Assembly: GCA_963833655.1 (NCBI GenBank)
Contig: CAWHYL010000004.1
Location: 558,001-622,000 of the forward strand
Direction: 5' to 3'
Source of the DNA: 3-1-20CM-4-69-9 sp963833655
GTDB taxonomy: Bacteria; Actinomycetota; Thermoleophilia; Gaiellales; Gaiellaceae
DNA length: 64,000 nt
A program made the position numbers and the translations under genes. The first letter of the stretch is position 1. The number at the start of each line of letters is the position of its first letter. The notes beneath the pieces were generated by a model that did not search any database, was not told the origin of the DNA, and was given only the letters and a program-made list of their open reading frames with translations. Shown here one piece after another: positions 59,328 to 64,000 of the stretch.

Positions 59328-59410
59328 CAGACGCGGTCGAGGCCCCAGATCAGCAGGTACGCCAGCGCGAAGCACGCCAGCGTGATGAGGATGCCCGCCA
59401 ACTCGATCAT
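59327..59410 (-). CDS. 27-aa membrane micro-protein at the head of the kdp operon
   Basis: MIELAGILITLACFALAYLL begins a single helix ending IWGLDRV. It is translationally coupled to kdpF (TGATG) and starts exactly 6 nt after the TACGCT -10 box. It resembles KdpF in size and topology but is a different peptide; it may be an additional accessory subunit. Confidence 0.75.
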   Translation of the reverse strand: MIELAGILITLACFALAYLLIWGLDRV

Positions 59411-59416
59411 GCGGCG

Positions 59417-59473
59417 AGCGTAGGTCGCGCCTGCTCAACGACCCCTGAAGGGGCGCTGCCTTTCCCTTAAGGG
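59417..59473 (-). promoter_or_regulatory. kdp promoter with two-site operator
   Basis: Minus strand, 5' to 3': TTAAGGG (59470-59464), TTCAGGGGTCGTTGAG (59449-59434), 17-nt spacer after GGGGTC, TACGCT (59422-59417), 6 nt, ATG 59410. The two TTMAGG repeats start 21 bp apart. The same layout recurs before the Usp gene at 62081. Proposed KdpE binding site. Confidence 0.65.
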
Positions 59474-59476
59474 TGT

Positions 59477-60172
59477 CTAAACGTTGTGCTGCGTCGGATC
59501 GACGAGGCGGTAGCCGGCGCCCGCCTCCGTCAGGAGATACCGGGGGCTCTGCGGGTCCGGCTCGATCTTCCTGCGCAGATGCGACACGTAGACGTGCAGG
59601 TAGTGCGCTTCGACCTGGTACGACGGGCCCCAGACCTCGCGCAGGAGCATTCGGTGTGTCAGCAGCTTTCCTTCGTTCTGGGCGAGGACGCGGAGCAGGT
59701 CGAACTCATGCGGCGTCAGCTTCAGGCGCTCGCCGGCGAGCCGCACGTCGTGGTTCGCGACGTCGATCCGGAGCTCGCCGATCTCGATGACGGGCTCGGA
59801 CGGATCCGCGACGCGCCGCAGCGCTGCGCGCAGACGCGCAAGCAGCTCGTCGACGCCGAACGGCTTCGTCACGTAGTCGTCGGCGCCGGCGTCGAGCGCC
59901 GCGACCTTCTCCCGCTCCTCGTCGACTGCGGACAGCAAGATGATCGGCGCCTCCGTCCAGCTCCGGAGCTCGCGCGCGACCTCGGTCCCACGCGCATCCG
60001 GCAGCACGAGGTCGAGGATGACCGCTTCGGGCGGATTCGCGGCGGCCTGCGCCAGCGCGTCTGCGCCGTTTCCGGCGGTGGTGACGTCATAGCCGGCGCC
60101 GCGCAGCATGGTCGTGAGCCCACGCAGGATCTGCGGCTCGTCGTCGACGACGAGCACGCGCTGGCCGGTCAC
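59477..60172 (-). CDS. kdpE: KdpE-type response regulator
   Basis: 231 aa, GTG overlapping the kinase stop by 4 nt. Receiver domain with VVDDEP, phospho-acceptor D54 in VILDLVLPDARG, and YVTKPFGVDELLARLRAALRR. OmpR/PhoB-type winged helix: LKLTPHEFDLLRVLAQNEGKLLTHRMLLREVWGPSYQVEAHYLHVYVSHLRRKIEPDP. It is expected to activate the kdp operon, which begins just past its 3' end. Confidence 0.94.
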   Translation of the reverse strand: MTGQRVLVVDDEPQILRGLTTMLRGAGYDVTTAGNGADALAQAAANPPEAVILDLVLPDARGTEVARELRSWTEAPIILLSAVDEEREKVAALDAGADDYVTKPFGVDELLARLRAALRRVADPSEPVIEIGELRIDVANHDVRLAGERLKLTPHEFDLLRVLAQNEGKLLTHRMLLREVWGPSYQVEAHYLHVYVSHLRRKIEPDPQSPRYLLTEAGAGYRLVDPTQHNV

Positions 60173-61533
60173 GCGGCGACCCCTGCAGGCGCGCTGACGG
60201 CCGGCAGCGCGAGCGCGAACGTCGAGCCCTGACCGGGTCTCGACTCCGCCCAGAGCCGCGCGCCGTTCGCCTCCGCGAACCCGCGTGCGATCGCGAGGCC
60301 GAGGCCTGCACCGCCGCCGTCGCCGCCGTGCCGGTAGAACGCTTCGAAGACGCGCTCGAGCTCCGCGGAGGGGATCCCGGGGCCTTGGTCGATCACGCGG
60401 ATGATCACCTCCGCGCGCGTCGTCGTCACGCGAATCCGGACCGGCGTATCGGCAGAGGAGAACTTCAGCGCGTTCTCGAGCAGATTGGAGATGACGCGCT
60501 CGATCTGCGCTGCATCGACGCGCACCGGCGGCGCCTCGACCGGCGCGAGTTCGATCCGGTTCCGTCCGTCGACGTCGTCGATCGCCTGCCGGACGAGATC
60601 GTCGACAGTCCAGAGCTCCGGTTCGGGCGGCGCGGCTCCGGCTTCGAGGCGAGACATGTCGAGGAGGTTCGCGACGAGGCGAGAGAGGCGCCGCGTCTCG
60701 ATGTCGATCGTCTCGAGCAGGTCGCGGCGGTCGGCCTCGCTCAGCGTCAACTGGTCGTTCCGGAGCGTTCCGGTCGCCGTCGCGATCGCCGTCAGCGGCG
60801 AGCGCAGGTCGTGCGAGACCGCGCGCAGAATCGCCGTCTTGACGGCGTCGCTTCGGCGCAGGGCTTCCGCCTCGAGCGCCTCGCGCGAGAGCCGCTCGCG
60901 CTCGCTCGCGACCGTCAGCAGCGACGCGAGCGCGGGGAGGAACCGCCGGCGGACGTCGAGGTTCGGCTCGGATTTCTCGTCGGTGTACAGCGTCCCGATC
61001 TGTGTCGTGCCGGCGACGAGCGGATAGGGCGAGCGGTGCGCCTTCGGCTCGCCCGGCGTTCCGAGGACGATCTCCGCCTCCCGCACGCCGAGGATCTCCG
61101 CTGCCCGCTCCGCGATCCAGCCGAGCTGCTCGTCGAGGCTGCGTCCTTCGAGCAGGTAGGTCGAGATCTCCGCGAGTAGGCGCGCCTCGCGCTGGCGCTG
61201 CTCGGCAGTGACGGCTCGGCGCTTCGCGCGCGCGGCGAGCTCGCTCACGACGACGCCGGTACCGAGGTAGACGCCGAGCGCCACCCAGTTCTCGGAGTCG
61301 CGAAGGGTGAACGAATAGAGCGGCGGCAGGAACAGGAAGTTGAAGGCGAGCATGCTCCCGACTGCTGCGCCCACGGCGTAGGGCACACCGAACGCGATCG
61401 CGACGGCGATCACGGGGAGCACGTAGATCACGCCGAGGCTGACGTCCGGCGCGACAGGGCGGAGCGCGTAGACGAGGCCGGTCGCCGCAGCGACCGCCGC
61501 TGTGGTCACGAGCAGCCGAAGTCCACGGCTCAT
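60169..61533 (-). CDS. histidine kinase with DUF4118 membrane domain (C-terminal half of KdpD)
   Basis: 454 aa, ATG 6 nt after a TACCCT -10 box. Four membrane helices of DUF4118 type (residues about 7-110), then a GAF-like region, then the H-box with H241 in AVSHDLRSPLTAI and the ATPase domain (NLLENALKFS, DQGPGIP, GAGLGLAIARGFAEANGA). This is exactly the part missing from the short KdpD at 53816-54907. Together the two proteins make a split KdpD. Confidence 0.93.
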   Translation of the reverse strand: MSRGLRLLVTTAAVAAATGLVYALRPVAPDVSLGVIYVLPVIAVAIAFGVPYAVGAAVGSMLAFNFLFLPPLYSFTLRDSENWVALGVYLGTGVVVSELAARAKRRAVTAEQRQREARLLAEISTYLLEGRSLDEQLGWIAERAAEILGVREAEIVLGTPGEPKAHRSPYPLVAGTTQIGTLYTDEKSEPNLDVRRRFLPALASLLTVASERERLSREALEAEALRRSDAVKTAILRAVSHDLRSPLTAIATATGTLRNDQLTLSEADRRDLLETIDIETRRLSRLVANLLDMSRLEAGAAPPEPELWTVDDLVRQAIDDVDGRNRIELAPVEAPPVRVDAAQIERVISNLLENALKFSSADTPVRIRVTTTRAEVIIRVIDQGPGIPSAELERVFEAFYRHGGDGGGAGLGLAIARGFAEANGARLWAESRPGQGSTFALALPAVSAPAGVAA

Positions 61534-61539
61534 ACCGTC

Positions 61540-61545
61540 AGGGTA
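61540..61545 (-). promoter_or_regulatory. -10 box TACCCT of the histidine kinase-kdpE unit
   Basis: Minus-strand TACCCT, 6 nt (GACGGT), ATG at 61533. Confidence 0.6.
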
Positions 61546-61574
61546 TGCCCGTCATCGGTGGCTGTCGCGTCGAG

Positions 61575-62081
61575 CTACGCCGCGGGCTGGCGACGCGAGC
61601 CCGCGCCGACGATCATGACGCGGCAGGGCGCGTGCTTGAGCACGTGCTCGACGGTATTGCCGAAGATCGCCACGCTCCGGCGCGGGCCGAGGCGGCGAGG
61701 CGCGCCGACGACGAGCAGCTCGGTGTTGCGCGCAACTGCCTCGGCGACGATCGCCGAGGCGGCGTCGCGTCCGCGGCGCGTCTGGAGCGAGACCGTCACG
61801 CCGTAGCTCTCGGCGACTGCAGCAGCTCGACGGAGGAGCGCGTGCGCCCGAGCTTCCTCCTCGCGCATGTGGGCGTCTACCGGGAGGACGGACGGGACCT
61901 CGACGACGGCGACGACGGTCAGGGACGAGCCGTGCTCGGCGGCGAGGCGCGAGGCGACGTCGATCGCCTCCTCGGACTCGGCGTTCTCCTCGACGGGCAC
62001 GAGGAGCCGCCGGTATCCGTCCAGGACGCGCGGCCTGCGCCGCACACGCGGGCGACGGCGGTGGGCAAGGGAGACGGCCAT
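61575..62081 (-). CDS. universal stress protein
   Basis: 168 aa. After a basic N-terminus (HRRRPRVRRRPRVLDG) the Usp fold follows: YRRLLVPVEENAESEEAIDVASRLAAEHGSSLTVVAVVEVP, ARNTELLVVGAPRRLGPRRSVAIFGNTVEHVLKHAPCRVMIV. The nucleotide-loop pattern G-x2-G-x9-G-S/T is modified. It shares its promoter architecture with the kdp operon and lies divergently next to a KimA-like transporter, suggesting a role in potassium stress. Confidence 0.85.
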   Translation of the reverse strand: MAVSLAHRRRPRVRRRPRVLDGYRRLLVPVEENAESEEAIDVASRLAAEHGSSLTVVAVVEVPSVLPVDAHMREEEARAHALLRRAAAVAESYGVTVSLQTRRGRDAASAIVAEAVARNTELLVVGAPRRLGPRRSVAIFGNTVEHVLKHAPCRVMIVGAGSRRQPAA

Positions 62082-62087
62082 GCCACG

Positions 62088-62144
62088 AACGTAGAGCGCC
62101 GCGCCTCAATGACCCCTTAACGCGGTCGTGAAGGGCCTTAAGAA
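62088..62144 (-). promoter_or_regulatory. Usp promoter with the same two-site operator as kdp
   Basis: Minus strand: TTAAGGC (62141-62135), TTAAGGGGTCATTGAG (62120-62105), GGGGTC, 17-nt spacer, TACGTT (62093-62088), 6 nt, ATG 62081. Every spacing equals that at the kdp promoter. Confidence 0.65.
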
Positions 62145-62170
62145 ACCCTGAAGAATGCGCAGACAGACGT

Positions 62171-64000
62171 ATGAGCGCGACGACGACAGGCGACCGGTTC
62201 GACGCGCTGAAGCGGCTCATCGTCGGCCGGCCGCGTCCGACGGGCGAGCTGCACGACACGCTGCTCTCGAAGACGCTCGCGCTGCCGATCTTCGCAGCCG
62301 ACCCGCTCTCGTCGGTGGCGTACGCGACGGAGGCCGCGCTCGCGGTGCTGATCGCGGCGTCCGCCACGGCAGGGCACCTCGTCCTGCCGATCTCGATCGC
62401 GATCGCGGCCGTGCTCGCGATCGTCGTCCTGTCGTACACGCAGACGGTTCAGGCGTACCAGACGAGCGGTGGGGCGTACGTCGTCGCGCGCGACAACTTG
62501 GGCACCTTGCCGAGCCTCGTGGCCGCCGCCGCGTTGCTCGCCGACTACATTCTTACCGTCGCCGTCTCGGTCACCGCCGGTGTGTTCGCGGTGTCGTCGG
62601 CGGCGCCGTCGCTCGACGGGCACAAGGTCGCGCTCTCGCTCCTGTTCGTGCTCCTGCTGACGCTCGTGAACTTGCGAGGCGTTCGCGAGTCGGGCTTCGC
62701 GTTCGCCGTTCCGACGTACGGCTTCGTCGTCGCGATGCTGCTGATGATCGGCACCGGCGTCTCGAAATGCGCAGTCGGAACGTGCCCGCAGGCGCATGTC
62801 CCGGATCCGCTAGCAGCGGGGGCTGGCGCCGTCACCGTCTTCGTCGTGCTGCGCGCGTTCGCGTCGGGCGCGGCCGCGCTGACGGGAGTCGAGTCGATCT
62901 CCAACGGCGTGAACGCGTTCAAGCCGCCGCCGGGGAAGAACGCCGCGCGAACCCTTCTGACCATGGGGGCGATCGCCGTCGCGCTCTTCATCGGCGTGTC
63001 CTTCCTCGCCGTGCACATGCACGCGCGGCCGAGCAACAGCGTGTCCGTGTTGTCCGAGATCGCCCGCGCGACGTTCCCGGAGTCGTCGTGGTCGTCCTTC
63101 ATGTACTACGTCGTACAGGGACTCACGTTTGCGGTTCTCGTCCTCGCCGCGAACACCTCGTACCAGGGCTTTCCCAGGCTCGGCGCCGTGCTTGCGCGGG
63201 ATCGCTTCTTCCCGCGCCAGTTCATCAACCTCGGCGACCGGCTCGTCTACTCGAACGGCATTGTCGTCCTGGCGGCAATCGCGTCGTTCCTGATCTGGAT
63301 CTTCAACGCCAACGTGCTCTCGCTGATCCACCTGTACGTGATCGGCGTCTTCACGGCCTTCACGCTGTCGCAGGCCGGCATGGTGCGTTACTGGTGGCGG
63401 CGGCGCGACCCGGGCTGGCGGCACGCTGCGACGCTGAACGCAACGGGCGCGGCCGCCACCGGCCTCGTCGCCATCCTCGTCATCCAGGCGAAGTTCACGG
63501 CCGGCGCATGGGCGGTGATCGTCGCGATCCCGCTGATCATCGTCGGTTTCTACGGGGTGAACCGCCACTACCGAAAGGTCGAAAGGCGCGTCCGCGCCGG
63601 TGTCGCTGCCGTTGAAGCGGCACCGCCGCCGACGAACCAGGTCGTCCTCTACGTCGACTCCGCGGATGCGGCGCTGCAGGAGGCATTGTGGTACGTGCGC
63701 CAGATCGCGGGCGACGACTTCCGCGCGATTCATGTTCCCGGATCCCACAGCGATCCCGGCCTCCGGGCACGCTTCCGCAGCTTGACCGACATCCGGCCCG
63801 ACCTCGAGGTGGTCGAGGCGGACCTTGGACGCCCGGAGGCGGTGATCGATTACCTGTGGTCGCTGCCTCGCGGCGAGTCGAACTTCGTCAGCGTCATCAT
63901 CCCTGAGCTCTTTCGCAGGCGCTCGCTCGTCGCCGCCCTGTCGCGGCGGACGACGTTTTCGCTCAAGGTCAGGCTGCTCCGCGAACCGGGCGTGGTCATC
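62171..64000 (+). CDS. APC-superfamily permease, KimA-like potassium importer (runs off the window)
   Basis: 610 codons from ATG 62171 without a stop before the window edge. About 12 membrane helices in the first 440 residues with DPLSSVAYATEAALAVL, SGGAYVVARDNLGTLPSLVAAAALLADYILTVAVSVTAG, LVNLRGVRESGFAFAVPTYGF, LTGVESISNGVNAFKPP and LVLAANTSYQGFPRLGAVLARDRFFPRQF. A cytosolic Usp-like C-terminal domain follows (NQVVLYVDSADAALQEALWYVRQ). This layout is that of KimA (YdaO), a c-di-AMP-regulated K+ uptake protein in Bacillus; a generic amino-acid permease is the alternative. The neighbourhood favours K+. Confidence 0.82.
   Translation, partial: MSATTTGDRFDALKRLIVGRPRPTGELHDTLLSKTLALPIFAADPLSSVAYATEAALAVLIAASATAGHLVLPISIAIAAVLAIVVLSYTQTVQAYQTSGGAYVVARDNLGTLPSLVAAAALLADYILTVAVSVTAGVFAVSSAAPSLDGHKVALSLLFVLLLTLVNLRGVRESGFAFAVPTYGFVVAMLLMIGTGVSKCAVGTCPQAHVPDPLAAGAGAVTVFVVLRAFASGAAALTGVESISNGVNAFKPPPGKNAARTLLTMGAIAVALFIGVSFLAVHMHARPSNSVSVLSEIARATFPESSWSSFMYYVVQGLTFAVLVLAANTSYQGFPRLGAVLARDRFFPRQFINLGDRLVYSNGIVVLAAIASFLIWIFNANVLSLIHLYVIGVFTAFTLSQAGMVRYWWRRRDPGWRHAATLNATGAAATGLVAILVIQAKFTAGAWAVIVAIPLIIVGFYGVNRHYRKVERRVRAGVAAVEAAPPPTNQVVLYVDSADAALQEALWYVRQIAGDDFRAIHVPGSHSDPGLRARFRSLTDIRPDLEVVEADLGRPEAVIDYLWSLPRGESNFVSVIIPELFRRRSLVAALSRRTTFSLKVRLLREPGVVI

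Overview
The window is a dense, GC-rich bacterial chromosome segment with many GTG and TTG starts. WhiA, a HemQ-type chlorite-dismutase-like protein, SigK/RpoE-like and Ser/Thr-kinase signalling genes and a Kdp system point to a high-GC actinobacterium. My best inference is the Thermoleophilia (Gaiellales or Solirubrobacterales), but no rRNA is present to prove it. Two tRNAs are seen: Leu(CAG) and Gly(CCC). No CRISPR array, intact transposase, integrase or prophage was found.

Layout. 1-4889 is a tightly overlapping plus-strand operon: two M32 carboxypeptidases (the first cut by the window edge), two PanE/ApbA-type reductases, an M24 protein lacking most metal ligands, and a cupin. 5169-9183 holds an XdhC-family gene, two small proteins, a secreted subtilase and tRNA-Leu. 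9184-12353 is a loosely packed stretch after the tRNA with small hypothetical genes and palindromes. 12440-18853 has envelope and redox genes (NlpC/P60, peroxiredoxin, antiporter, flippase-like protein, HemQ, a secreted glycosidase). 19135-28033 has uvrC, an HTH-TPR regulator followed by a secreted peptide gene, a second flippase-like protein, pruA, ogt and whiA. 28105-28500 is a tandem array of twin hairpins. 29040-33240 is a lower-glycolysis operon (gap-pgk-tpiA-gpmI), followed by an ECF-type sigma factor and a kinase gene on the opposite strand. 36499-43734 has an M48 protease, a TrkA-type channel, argS, glpX, a class I aldolase and an L,D-transpeptidase. 43842-50940 is mostly small, repeat-bearing or hypothetical genes plus a third M32 carboxypeptidase. 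51045-53340 has CorA and an MFS transporter. 53361-64000 is a potassium-homeostasis locus.

The potassium locus is the most coherent system. It contains a 27-codon micro-ORF, kdpF, kdpA, kdpC, kdpB (in that unusual order), a stand-alone KdpD sensor domain and a Usp protein. Next come KdpE and a separate DUF4118-type histidine kinase, another Usp protein, and a KimA-like K+ importer running off the window. Two of its promoters (the kdp operon and the second Usp gene) share one architecture. Each has direct TTMAGGS repeats 21 bp apart, a GGGGTC box at -35, a 17-nt spacer, TACGYT at -10, and the start codon exactly 6 nt later.

Gene expression style. At least 25 genes have a TANNNT-like -10 box 6-10 nt before the start codon, which implies mostly leaderless mRNAs. 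A few genes, notably two small hydrophobic or secreted peptides, instead carry near-perfect extended Shine-Dalgarno sequences. Some divergent gene pairs share overlapping -10 boxes, and many convergent pairs overlap at their stop codons.

All functional assignments are from reading protein motifs by eye. No database search was run.
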